From assembly GCF_000721265.1 (NCBI RefSeq), contig NZ_JOFZ01000012.1, positions 434,001 through 498,000 on the forward strand: DNA of 64,000 nt. Direction: 5' to 3'. Position 1 is the first letter of the stretch. Each line of letters starts with the position of its first letter. Made by a program: the position numbers and the translations under genes. Source of the stretch: Streptomyces sp. NRRL F-5126 (lineage in GTDB: Bacteria; Actinomycetota; Actinomycetes; Streptomycetales; Streptomycetaceae). The notes below the pieces were generated by a model, which saw only the letters and a list, made by a program, of their open reading frames with translations, did not search any database and had not been told where the DNA came from. Below, one piece after another: positions 35,105 through 43,101 of this stretch.

Positions 35105-36138
35105 CGGACACGGCGGGCCGGACGCGGACGCTCCTCGACACGGCCGGCGACCCGGCCCCGGCGCTGGACGAAGCGGTCCTCGCGATGGACGCGCCCGACG
35201 CGGTCGTCGCGTACTCCCGTGCCGGCGTGCGCACCGTACGCCACGGCGGTACGGCGCCGCCCCCGCCCGAGCCGCGGGAGGCCCTGCGCTATGAGGCGGG
35301 GTCGGCGTCCAAGCCGTACACGGGGCTGCTGCTTGAGCGGCTGGCTCGGGACGGCGCCGTGGACCCCGGCACGCCGGCCGCCGCGCTCCTCGCCCCTGGA
35401 CGCCCCGTCGGCCGCGACCCCATCACGCTGACGCACCTGATCACCCACACCTCCGGGCTCCCGCCGCTGCCCTCCGACCTGTACCCGGGGGCGGTGCGGC
35501 ACTGGCTGACCAACCCCTACGCGCACTACGGCGCCGACCGCGTGAGCGCCGCCTTCCTGCGGGCCCGCCCGCGCCACCGTCCCGGCACCCGGTGGCGCTA
35601 CTCGAACTTCGGCGTCGCCGTCCTCGGCCAGGCGCTCGTGGCCGCCACCGGGAAGCCGTGGGCGCAGCTGGTGACCGGCGGCGTGCTCGCGCCCCTCGGC
35701 CTCACCGGGACCGCACTGTCCCCCGCGGGCCCCGGCATCGACGCCACCGGCCACGGCGCGGACGGTACGAAACCCACACCGCCGCTGCTCATCGGCGGCT
35801 TCGAGGCGGCGGGCGCGGTCCGCGCCACCCCCGGCGACCTGCTGTCGTTCCTGGAGGCCCACCTGCGCCCGGCCGGGCCGCTGCGCGAGGCCCTGCTCGC
35901 GGTGCGCCGCCCGCTCCTGCGCCGCGGGCGCGGCCACCTGCACGTCCACACCCTCACGTGGTTCCGCCACGAGACGGACCGCGGCCCCCTCTACTTCCAC
36001 GCGGGGGCCACCAGCGGCCAGCAGACCTTCCTCGGGTTCGCCCCCGGCACGGGCACCGCGCTGGCCGCGACCTGCACGCGCCGCTGCCGCCTGCGCGACA
36101 CCTTCGTGGCGACGGCGTACGGCCTGCTCGGGGGGTGA
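35101..36138 (+). CDS. Serine hydrolase, beta-lactamase class C fold, in the peptide operon
   Basis: A 345-residue protein with Ser68-Ala-Ser-Lys71 (GSASK), Tyr167-Ser-Asn169 (RYSNFG) and a C-terminal FHAGATSG motif in the place of KTG. ITHTSGLPPLP is typical of the family. There is no signal peptide, so it should act on an intracellular substrate. Its start overlaps the previous stop as ATGA. In a peptide biosynthetic operon it could act as a leader or D-amino-acid peptidase or an acyl transferase; a self-resistance function is another option. Confidence 0.82.
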   Translation: MTDTAGRTRTLLDTAGDPAPALDEAVLAMDAPDAVVAYSRAGVRTVRHGGTAPPPPEPREALRYEAGSASKPYTGLLLERLARDGAVDPGTPAAALLAPGRPVGRDPITLTHLITHTSGLPPLPSDLYPGAVRHWLTNPYAHYGADRVSAAFLRARPRHRPGTRWRYSNFGVAVLGQALVAATGKPWAQLVTGGVLAPLGLTGTALSPAGPGIDATGHGADGTKPTPPLLIGGFEAAGAVRATPGDLLSFLEAHLRPAGPLREALLAVRRPLLRRGRGHLHVHTLTWFRHETDRGPLYFHAGATSGQQTFLGFAPGTGTALAATCTRRCRLRDTFVATAYGLLGG

Positions 36139-36310
36139 AAGGGCGGCACGACGGGCCCGCTATCCTGGAACCCTTGCGGTGCTCTTCCCAGAGCCCCGCG
36201 CGGCGGTGGGGCCCGCCGTACCCGAACCGCGGCAGCCCGCCGCCAACGGTCCCTACTCGTGAAAGACCGCCTCCGCGCACGCGGATGTGCCACCACGCGT
36301 AGGGAGAACC
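36139..36310 (+). promoter_or_regulatory. Leader and probable promoter of the crcB pair
   Basis: TATCCT at 36161-36166 fits a -10 box and would leave a leader of about 135-140 nt before the first crcB start. Fluoride exporters are often controlled by fluoride riboswitches, and this length would allow one. I could not align the conserved riboswitch core to this leader, so only a promoter is suggested. Confidence 0.3.
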
Positions 36311-36805
36311 ATGCCGTCTCAGCGGACCGGCCTGCCGGCGTCGGCAGAATCCGTCGACCCCGATGCCGGCCTCTCGCCCACGCCGCGCCGCCGCGAACCG
36401 CGCCTGCCGCAGTACACCGTCCTCGGCGTGATCGCCGTCGGCGGAGCGCTCGGCGCCGTCGCCCGCTACGGCGCGTCCCGGCTCTGGCCGGCGGGCACAG
36501 ACGGCTTCCCCTGGGTGACGCTGGCCGTCAACGTGGTGGGATGCCTGGTGATCGGGGTCTTCCTCGTCGTGGTGAGCGAGGTGATCACCGCGCACCGCCT
36601 GCTGCGGCCGTTCTTCGCGACCGGCGTGCTGGGCGGCTTCACCACGTTCTCCACGTACTGCGTGGACATCGTGCGGCTGGTCGAGCACGGGCGTGCCGGG
36701 CCCGCGCTGGCCTATCTGGCGGCGACGCTGGTCGCCGCGATGGCGGCGGTGAGCGCCGGCGCGTGGTCCACCCGCCGTGTCGTCGCGAAGTGGGGCGAGC
36801 GGTGA
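36311..36805 (+). CDS. crcB: Fluoride exporter CrcB/Fluc, first subunit
   Basis: A 164-residue membrane protein with a 35-residue basic, disordered N-terminal extension and four transmembrane helices. Fluc markers are GGALGAVARY near 46, NVVGCLVIG near 77 and the central GGFTTFSTY break that binds Na+ and lines the fluoride pore. Fluc channels work as dimers in opposed topology. ATG 36311 has GGGAG upstream. Its stop overlaps the second crcB start as GTGA, so equal production of both partners is expected. Confidence 0.93.
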   Translation: MPSQRTGLPASAESVDPDAGLSPTPRRREPRLPQYTVLGVIAVGGALGAVARYGASRLWPAGTDGFPWVTLAVNVVGCLVIGVFLVVVSEVITAHRLLRPFFATGVLGGFTTFSTYCVDIVRLVEHGRAGPALAYLAATLVAAMAAVSAGAWSTRRVVAKWGER

Positions 36806-37179
36806 GCGACATCCTCCTCGTCGCCCTGGGCGGCGCCGTGGGCGCGCCGTTGCGCTACCTGACCGACCGGGCCGTGCAGTCGCGGCACGACACGGTCTTC
36901 CCGTGGGGCACGTTCACCGTCAATGTCGTCGGCTCGCTGATCCTCGGCATCCTGACGGGCGCGGCCCTGGCGGGGGCGGCGGGCCACACTTTGCAGGTGC
37001 TGCTCGGCACCGGGCTGTGCGGCGCGCTGACGACCTATTCGACGTTCTCGTACGAGACCCTGCGCCTCGCCGAGACCGGGGCCCGGTTCTTCGCGGTGGC
37101 GAACGTCGCCGCGTCGGTGGTGGCGGGTCTCGGCGCGGCCTTCGCCGGTTTCGCCGTGGCGCAGAGCCTGTTCGGATGA
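36802..37179 (+). CDS. crcB: Fluoride exporter CrcB/Fluc, second subunit
   Basis: A 125-residue protein of four transmembrane helices. Markers are GGAVGAPLRY near 10, NVVGSLILG near 43 and GALTTYSTFSYE near 75. In bacteria with paired crcB genes the two proteins usually form a heterodimer with fixed opposite topologies. GTG 36802 overlaps the preceding stop. The gene is convergent with the YihY gene. Confidence 0.93.
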   Translation: MSDILLVALGGAVGAPLRYLTDRAVQSRHDTVFPWGTFTVNVVGSLILGILTGAALAGAAGHTLQVLLGTGLCGALTTYSTFSYETLRLAETGARFFAVANVAASVVAGLGAAFAGFAVAQSLFG

Positions 37180-37217
37180 ACCGCGCCGACCTGTCGTCGC
37201 CCGCTTGCCCGGCCGGC

Positions 37218-38204
37218 CTACTTGTCGAGGGGTGAGGGGCCGAAGGACACGTCGATGTCCTGGAAGCCCTTCAGTTTCTGGATGGCGGCGTAGCGGGTGT
37301 ACGCGAGCCTGTCGCCGTGCGTGAGCAGGACGCGGTCGGTGAACGGGGTGAGCAGGCTGCGCGGCCACAGCCGGAACGCCCGCACGGTGCTGATCTCGGC
37401 TCCCAGCACGAAGACCAGGGCGCCGAGGAAGATCCAGGCGAAGAGGCCGAGGACGATGCCGAAAAGACCGTAGGTGGCCGTGGTGCCGCGCAGGATGTGG
37501 TTGACGTAGTAGGTGCCGCCCCACTGCACCGTCTGCCAGATACAGGCCGCGACCAGCGCCCCGCCCGCCACGTGCTGCACGTGCTGCGCCCGGTGGGTGA
37601 GGACGTGGTACGCCGCCATCAGTATGGCGGTGGTGAGGACGATCGCGGCGGCGTTCAGCCCGAGCGTGGAGCCCGTCCCGATGCGGGTGCCGAAGACCCG
37701 GGGGACCGAGGCGAGCGCGGACAGGGCCGAGGTGAGGACGAGGCCGGCGACGGGCACGACGAGGAAGAGCAGCCCGCGCACCCGGGACTTCAGTGGGTTG
37801 AGGCGTTCGCACCGCGGCACGGCCCAGATGTTGTTCAGCGCGTTCTGAGCCGCCGTCATGACGCCGGAGACGCCGTAGAGGCTGCCCGCGATGCCGCCGA
37901 AGAGGGCGAACCCGTTGCTGCGGAAGGAGTGGATGTTGTCGCCGATCTGGTCGCCGACCACCGGGAACTGGCTGAGCGCCGAGTGCAGCACCTCGTGCTG
38001 CAAGTGCGGATCGTTGTGCAGCAGGCCGCTCAGGGCCGTCACGAGCAGGAGCAGGAGGGGGAAGAGCGCGAGGAAGCCGTAGTACGTGAGGAGCGCGGCG
38101 AGGTAGGGCCCCTGGTCGTCGAAGAACTTGTAGACGACGGCCAGCGGCAGGCCGAGCCACCGGTGCCTGCGCTGAAAGGCGTCGACGCGCTGCACGGCTG
38201 TCAT
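37218..38204 (-). CDS. YihY/BrkB family membrane protein
   Basis: A 328-residue protein with six transmembrane helices and the YihY core: YLAALLTYYGFLALFPLLLL, then FGGIAGSLYGVSGVM, and WIFLGALVFVLGAEI. The last is followed by a cytoplasmic tail. The first part reads YLAALLTYYGFLALFPLL. BrkB-like proteins were once called ribonuclease BN and are now regarded as membrane transport-like proteins of unknown role. ATG 38204 is preceded by AAAGGG; longer forms reach into the divergent promoter. Divergent from an alpha/beta hydrolase gene. Confidence 0.87.
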   Translation of the reverse strand: MTAVQRVDAFQRRHRWLGLPLAVVYKFFDDQGPYLAALLTYYGFLALFPLLLLLVTALSGLLHNDPHLQHEVLHSALSQFPVVGDQIGDNIHSFRSNGFALFGGIAGSLYGVSGVMTAAQNALNNIWAVPRCERLNPLKSRVRGLLFLVVPVAGLVLTSALSALASVPRVFGTRIGTGSTLGLNAAAIVLTTAILMAAYHVLTHRAQHVQHVAGGALVAACIWQTVQWGGTYYVNHILRGTTATYGLFGIVLGLFAWIFLGALVFVLGAEISTVRAFRLWPRSLLTPFTDRVLLTHGDRLAYTRYAAIQKLKGFQDIDVSFGPSPLDK

Positions 38205-38416
38205 GTGTTCCCTTTCGCCTCCACTCGCCGGTCCACTCTGCATGAAGAGGCTGCCCATACCGGCCTGAGTCGGCACCCGCCCGCGGCGAGGGGACTGCGC
38301 GGTCCGCCAGGTGGCCCAAGCCGGCGGGCCGCCGCACGCGCGGAGAGCGCATGTCCTGTAGGCAGTGCGAAGACCAGCGTCGCGCCCAACGCGCCTGCCA
38401 CCGACAGGAGTCACCC

Positions 38417-39241
38417 ATGCCCACCATCACGGCCACGGACGGCACCGAGATCTTCTACAAGGACTGGGGGCAGGGCCGGCCCATCGTCTTCAGCCACGGC
38501 TGGCCCCTGTCGTCCGACGACTGGGACGCCCAGATGATGTACTTCCTGGGGCGCGGCTACCGCGTCGTCGCCCACGACCGGCGCGGCCACGGACGCTCCG
38601 AGCAGGTCCCCGACGGCCACGACATGGACCACTACGCGGACGACCTCGCCGCGCTGACCGCGCACCTCGACCTCCACGGCGCCGTCCACGTGGGCCACTC
38701 GACCGGCGGCGGCGAGGTGGTGCGCTACCTCGCCAGGCACGGCGCGGGCCGGGCGTCCAAGGCGGCGCTGATCTCCGCCGTGCCGCCGCTGATGCTGCGC
38801 ACCGACACGAACCCCGGCGGGCTGCCCAAGTCCACCTTCGACGGCTTCCAGGCCCAGACGGCGGAGCACCGCTCGGCCTTCTACCGCGACCTCGCCGCGG
38901 GCCCGTTCTACGGGTTCAACCGCCCCGGGGCCGAGCCCGTCGAAGCAGTGGTCGACAACTGGTGGCGCCAGGGCATGATGGGCGGTGCCAAGGCCCACTA
39001 CGACGGCATCGTCGCCTTCTCCCAGACGGACTTCAGCGACGACCTGCGGGCCATCTCGATCCCCGTGCTGGTCATGCACGGCGACGACGACCAGATCGTC
39101 CCCTACGCCGACTCCGCGCCGCTGACCGCGGAGCTGCTCCAGAACGCCACGCTCAAGACGTACGCAGGCTTCCCGCACGGCATGCCCACCACCCAGGCCG
39201 ATGTCATCAACGCCGATCTGCTCGCCTTCATCGAGGCCTGA
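38417..39241 (+). CDS. Alpha/beta hydrolase, cofactor-free haloperoxidase/perhydrolase type
   Basis: A 274-residue alpha/beta hydrolase close to the bacterial non-haem chloroperoxidases and aryl esterases. The oxyanion segment is FSHGWPLSSDDWD, the nucleophile Ser95 (GHSTGGGEV), the acid Asp is in HGDDDQIVP and the His in FPHGMPTT. The GHSTGGGEVVRY block and the Trp-containing oxyanion loop are typical of the perhydrolase subgroup, which forms peracids from acetate and peroxide. ATG 38417 has ACAGGAG six bases upstream. The 3' end overlaps the convergent gene by 14 bp. Confidence 0.9.
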   Translation: MPTITATDGTEIFYKDWGQGRPIVFSHGWPLSSDDWDAQMMYFLGRGYRVVAHDRRGHGRSEQVPDGHDMDHYADDLAALTAHLDLHGAVHVGHSTGGGEVVRYLARHGAGRASKAALISAVPPLMLRTDTNPGGLPKSTFDGFQAQTAEHRSAFYRDLAAGPFYGFNRPGAEPVEAVVDNWWRQGMMGGAKAHYDGIVAFSQTDFSDDLRAISIPVLVMHGDDDQIVPYADSAPLTAELLQNATLKTYAGFPHGMPTTQADVINADLLAFIEA

Positions 39242-40049
39242 GCGGCCTCAGGTGCCCGGCCGGCCGGCCCAGACAGTGCCGGTCGGCCCAGCTCGCCCGT
39301 GTCACGGCATGGATCGCGGCGCGGGCGCGCTCGGGTGCCAGGCCGGTCGTGCACACCGCGAGGACGTACGGGGGCGCGTCGGCGGGCTCGATGAGGGCGG
39401 CGTCGTGCTCCACCCCGTCCACCCAGGCGTTCTTGTTCGCCACCGGGACGCCGGCCGGCAGCGCCGCCGGTATCCCGTCTCGGTACTCCTGGTCGCGGTA
39501 CGGGGCGAGCAGGGCGGCGTCACCGGCCGCGTCGGCCAGCAGGGCGCCGGCCGCCGCGGCGGTGACGGTGTTGGTGAGCCCGGCCCCGATGGCGGCACGG
39601 TCCCCGATGGGGCGGGTGATCACCAGGCCGGGCGGTGCGCAGGCAGCGGCGGCGGGCAGCCCGACGGCCTCAAGCACCAGGCTGGTGGCGAGGTTGCTGC
39701 TGGCGCAGATCATCCGGTGGCACAGCAGGCCGAGCGTCATGTGGGCGCCGAGCCGCTCCCAGGGCGCCTCGTCGTTGTCGTCGCCCCGCTGTACGCGGTA
39801 GTGGCCGCGCACCACGGACGGGAACCGGTCGTGGACCGGGACCCGCTCGCCCAGGTCGAGGTTGCGGTGTGCGGCGCGCAGGACGGCCGGCTTCATCAGG
39901 CTCGCCGCGTAGTGCGTTCGGTCCGCCTGGTGCGTGAAGGCGGGCCGTTCGCCGGGGCGGCCGCACCACACCGACACGGCGCCTGCGTCCGCACGTCCGG
40001 CGGTGAGCGCCGCGGCGAGGTGGGGCGTGGCCCGGGCGGGCCGGCTCAC
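39228..40049 (-). CDS. Serine hydrolase, class A beta-lactamase-like
   Basis: A 273-residue cytoplasmic protein resembling class A beta-lactamases. Ser50-Leu-Met-Lys53 is the nucleophile motif, Ser117-Ser-Asn119 replaces SDN, and KNAWVDG near the end replaces KTG. No signal peptide is present, unlike true beta-lactamases. GTG 40049 overlaps the stop of the permease gene as GTGA; this start is needed because an internal ATG would remove the nucleophile. With the amino-acid permease it may hydrolyse an imported peptide or amide (inference). Confidence 0.78.
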   Translation of the reverse strand: MSRPARATPHLAAALTAGRADAGAVSVWCGRPGERPAFTHQADRTHYAASLMKPAVLRAAHRNLDLGERVPVHDRFPSVVRGHYRVQRGDDNDEAPWERLGAHMTLGLLCHRMICASSNLATSLVLEAVGLPAAAACAPPGLVITRPIGDRAAIGAGLTNTVTAAAAGALLADAAGDAALLAPYRDQEYRDGIPAALPAGVPVANKNAWVDGVEHDAALIEPADAPPYVLAVCTTGLAPERARAAIHAVTRASWADRHCLGRPAGHLRPLRPR

Positions 40050-41440
40050 TGCGGCTGGGTGAGCTCGACCGGGCGGCCGGTGAACTTGCGCACGAGGACG
40101 ACGACCACCCCGATCGCCAGCCAGATCAGGCCGCCGATCTGGGCCTTGGCGTCGGCGTTCCACAGGACGTAGGCGATGATCGCGAACCCGATGAGCGGCA
40201 CGGCGAGGTGCACGCCGTAGGTGCGCTGCCGCTTCTTGACCAGGTAGTACACCCCGACGGTGACGTGCAGCATCAGGAAGGAGAACAGCGCGCCGAAGTT
40301 GACCAGGCTGGACAGCAGGCCGACCTGGCCGACGAAGAAGACGCCGAGGATCAGGCTGACGGCGCCGACCAGCAGCACGGCCCGCTGCGGGACCCTGCGG
40401 TGCGGGTCGACGTGCGCGAGGAACTTCGGCAGCTGCCCGTCGCGGGCCATCGAGAACAGCAGGCGCGAGGTGGCCGCCTGTGCGGCGAGCGAGTTGGCGA
40501 GGGCGGCGGACAGGGCCACCGTCAGCGCGACCACGACCTTGAACCAGGTGCCGCCGACCAGCCGGGCGACGGTGTAGAAGGCGTCGTTGGTCGCCGTGTC
40601 GCCGGTGAACTGCGTCTTCCCGGGCAGCAGCAGCCCGGCGAGGAAGGTCTGCACGACGAACAGTCCCGCCACCATCAGCAGGGACAGCACGGTGGCACGG
40701 CCGACCATCTTCGAGCCGCCCTTGACCTCCTCGGCGAGCGTCGAGATGGCGTCGAACCCGAGGAAGGAGAGGGCCGCCACGGAGATCGCGCCGAAGACGA
40801 AGCTGACGTGGAACTGGTCCGGGTTGTACACCGGGTCCCAGCTCCAGTGCGCCCCGTTGACGCCCCTCGCGACCGCGATGACGCCGAGGACGATGAAGAG
40901 TGCCAGGACGAGCGCCTCGCCGATCAGGAAGACGGTGTTGGCCATCGCGAACAGCTTGATGCCCGCCAGGTTGACCACCGTGTTGACCGCCACGAAGACC
41001 ACCACCCACAGCCACTGCGGCACCTCGGGCACGACGGACCCGAGTGCGGCCGCGCCGGTGACGTACAGCAGGGTCGGGATCAGCAGGTAGTCGAGCAGGA
41101 TCGCCCAGCCCGCCAGGAAACCGGCGGGCGCGCCGAGCCCGCGCCCCGCGTAGGCGTAGACCGAGCCGGCCACGGGGAACGCGCGCGACATGGAGCGGTA
41201 GCTGTACGCGGTGAAGATCATCGCGACGCACCCGATGGCGTAGGTCAGCGCGACCATGCCCTTGGACTCGTTGAACACCGAGCCGTAGATGGCGAACGGC
41301 GCGGTGGGCACCATGAACACGAGCCCGTAGATCAGCAGGTCCTTCATGCCGAGGCTGCGCTTGAGCTCCTGGGTGTACCCGAACTCGGCGAGCGCCCGCT
41401 CCCCGGACGCGGGGCCGCTGCCTTGCGCACTACGGACCAT
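40046..41440 (-). CDS. APC-family amino acid permease
   Basis: A 464-residue permease with about 12 transmembrane helices. The unwound first helix region reads YGLVFMVPTAPFAIYG, and the sixth-helix region GFDAISTLAEEVKGG carries the conserved APC Glu-Glu. The protein resembles the putrescine/amino-acid PuuP-like branch. ATG 41440 has AGGAGG six bases upstream. It is coupled to the beta-lactamase-like gene and divergent from a FadR-type GntR regulator that probably controls it. Confidence 0.9.
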   Translation of the reverse strand: MVRSAQGSGPASGERALAEFGYTQELKRSLGMKDLLIYGLVFMVPTAPFAIYGSVFNESKGMVALTYAIGCVAMIFTAYSYRSMSRAFPVAGSVYAYAGRGLGAPAGFLAGWAILLDYLLIPTLLYVTGAAALGSVVPEVPQWLWVVVFVAVNTVVNLAGIKLFAMANTVFLIGEALVLALFIVLGVIAVARGVNGAHWSWDPVYNPDQFHVSFVFGAISVAALSFLGFDAISTLAEEVKGGSKMVGRATVLSLLMVAGLFVVQTFLAGLLLPGKTQFTGDTATNDAFYTVARLVGGTWFKVVVALTVALSAALANSLAAQAATSRLLFSMARDGQLPKFLAHVDPHRRVPQRAVLLVGAVSLILGVFFVGQVGLLSSLVNFGALFSFLMLHVTVGVYYLVKKRQRTYGVHLAVPLIGFAIIAYVLWNADAKAQIGGLIWLAIGVVVVLVRKFTGRPVELTQPQ

Positions 41441-41491
41441 GCCCAACCTCCTGCCGACCGTTACTGGACCCGGCCATACTGATGAAAGAAT

Positions 41492-41508
41492 GGTCAGAAA
41501 ACAAGACC
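41492..41508. promoter_or_regulatory. Candidate GntR operator
   Basis: GGTC-N9-GACC lies in an AT-rich patch (about 41480-41515) between the permease and the divergent GntR gene. FadR-type regulators bind short dyads with GT/AC arms, so it is a reasonable candidate, but the arms are only four bases. Confidence 0.3.
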
Positions 41509-41576
41509 TTAAGTTCGCCGAAACGAGAGCGTGCTGGCAGGCTGAGCCGGGGCACAGCGGTGAGGGAGGGGATCGC

Positions 41577-42407
41577 GTGGTCCACGAAGAACGGCCTGGT
41601 ACGCAGCCGGGCGCCGACGCGTCGCCGGCGCGGGGCGGGCTCGGCACGCTGCGGGTGCCGAGCGCCGTGGACCAGGTGGCCGACAGGCTCCTCACCGCGA
41701 TCGCCCTCGGCGAGTTCAGCGTCGGCGAACGCCTGCCCGCGGAGCGCGAGTTGGCGGCGATCCTGGGCGTGAGCCGGCCCACGGTACGCGCGGCGGTGGC
41801 GAGGCTGCGCGACATCGGGTGCCTCGACGTCACGCGTGGCAGGTCGGGCGGCCACTACGTGCGCTCCGGGTGGCGGGAGGAGTCGGCCCCTGCCGTGCGG
41901 CGCACCCTGGAGCCCCGCTGGGAGCAGACCAAGGCGCTGCTCGACGCCCGCGGCCTGGTCGAGTCGCTGATCGCCAGGACCGCGGCCGAGCGGCGGGACG
42001 CGCGGGACATCGAGCGGATGACCGGCGCACTCGCCGAGTACACGGCGGCCGCGACCGCCCCGGCCGCCGGGCCCGGCGCGGGGCCGGCCGCCGGGGCGCG
42101 GATCCGGCAGTCGGACGCCGCGCTGCACCACGCGATCACCCGGGCGGCGAAGAACGAACCGCTCGCGCTCTACAGCCGGCAGCTGCTGCGGGACATCAGC
42201 GCGGGCTTCCCGATCGAGCCGTACCGCGGCAACGCGACCGAGCGCGCGCTGGCCGACCACCGCGCGCTGACGGACGCGGTCGTGGCAGGCGACGGGGACA
42301 CCGCCGCCGGCGTGGCGGCCCGCCACTTCGACCTCACGGAGCAGGCGCTGCGCGCGGCCCTGGAACGCAGCCTGCGCCCCGCGGACCGGGCCGCGCCGGA
42401 GGCGTGA
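41577..42407 (+). CDS. GntR family regulator, FadR subgroup (FCD domain)
   Basis: A 276-residue regulator. The winged helix is at about 40-100 with GERLPAERELAAILGVSRPT and a wing RGRSGGHYV. The FCD ligand domain follows, containing DAALHHAITRAAKN and a final ADHRALTDAV...HFDLTEQAL. An Ala/Gly-rich insert lies near 162-175. The start is set at GTG 41577 because GAGGGAGG lies seven bases upstream. It is divergent from the amino-acid permease unit, which it likely represses. Confidence 0.88.
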   Translation: MVHEERPGTQPGADASPARGGLGTLRVPSAVDQVADRLLTAIALGEFSVGERLPAERELAAILGVSRPTVRAAVARLRDIGCLDVTRGRSGGHYVRSGWREESAPAVRRTLEPRWEQTKALLDARGLVESLIARTAAERRDARDIERMTGALAEYTAAATAPAAGPGAGPAAGARIRQSDAALHHAITRAAKNEPLALYSRQLLRDISAGFPIEPYRGNATERALADHRALTDAVVAGDGDTAAGVAARHFDLTEQALRAALERSLRPADRAAPEA

Positions 42408-42422
42408 GGCCTCCCGCCGCGC

Positions 42423-42977
42423 TTACGCCCTGAGCCCGTCCAGCATGGTCCGGACGATCGGTTCGAGGTACTCCGGGGAGCCCTCGATCCTCGCGATGGC
42501 CACGATGACGTCGAAGATCTGCTCCAGCGTGATGTCGTCGCGGATCTCGTGGGCGCCCTGCGCGGCGGCCAGCAGTGGCCGCCCGGCGTCGAGCGCCCGT
42601 CCGCGGCGGCTGGGGACACCGCCCTCACCGGCGTGGACCAGCAGTTCGGACACGATGAGGCGCTTGTGCGGGATGAAGGCGAACTGCCGCCGCAGCCAGG
42701 CGGTGAGCGCCTCGCCAGGCGTCTGGCCCTCCTCGATGACCGCGGCGTCGCAGAGCGCGTCGACCTCGTCGGCGTAGAGCGCTTCGAGCAGCTCCCGCCG
42801 CCCGGGGAAGTTGCGGTACAGCGTCGCCATGCCGACGCCCGCGCGCCGCGCCACCTCGGCCATGGAGAGTGACGTGTCGCCGGCGGAGAAAGCGTCCCGG
42901 GCGACCGCGAGGATCCTGTCGCGGTTGCGTTCCGCGGCGGCCCGCCTTGCGGGGAACGACGCCTTGTCGGAAGCCAT
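42423..42977 (-). CDS. TetR family transcriptional regulator
   Basis: A 184-residue repressor. The helix-turn-helix is LSMAEVARRAGVGMATLYRNF at about 37-57, written here as MAEVARRAGVGMATLYRNF. The C-terminal domain is typical of the family and includes RQFAFIPHKRLIVSELL. AGGAG precedes ATG 42977. It is divergent from a DHA2 exporter gene, with two copies of a dyad between them, so it is very probably the exporter's repressor, released by an exported drug. Confidence 0.92.
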   Translation of the reverse strand: MASDKASFPARRAAAERNRDRILAVARDAFSAGDTSLSMAEVARRAGVGMATLYRNFPGRRELLEALYADEVDALCDAAVIEEGQTPGEALTAWLRRQFAFIPHKRLIVSELLVHAGEGGVPSRRGRALDAGRPLLAAAQGAHEIRDDITLEQIFDVIVAIARIEGSPEYLEPIVRTMLDGLRA

Positions 42978-43031
42978 GGCTCTCCTTCGCTCCTGCCGCT
43001 ATCCGCCTGCCGCCCGGACGGCGACAGTGGT

Positions 43032-43082
43032 GGACAGCCTATCCGGTATCGCTCTACAGTTGACGGACAGCCTATCCGTCAA
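43032..43082. promoter_or_regulatory. Two TetR-type operator copies
   Basis: The 14-mer GGACAGCCTATCCG occurs at 43032-43045 and again at 43065-43078, exactly 33 bp apart. The second lies in a larger dyad with perfect arms TTGACGGA (43060-43067) and TCCGTCAA (43075-43082). TTGACG inside this dyad may double as a -35 box. The elements lie between tetR and the exporter gene. Confidence 0.78.
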
Positions 43083-43101
43083 TGTGTCGAGGAGCTGCCC
43101 C

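Noticed and set aside
36139..36310. Fluoride riboswitch before the crcB pair
   Set aside because: The leader is long enough, but I could not place the conserved riboswitch core or its pseudoknot, so it is not claimed.
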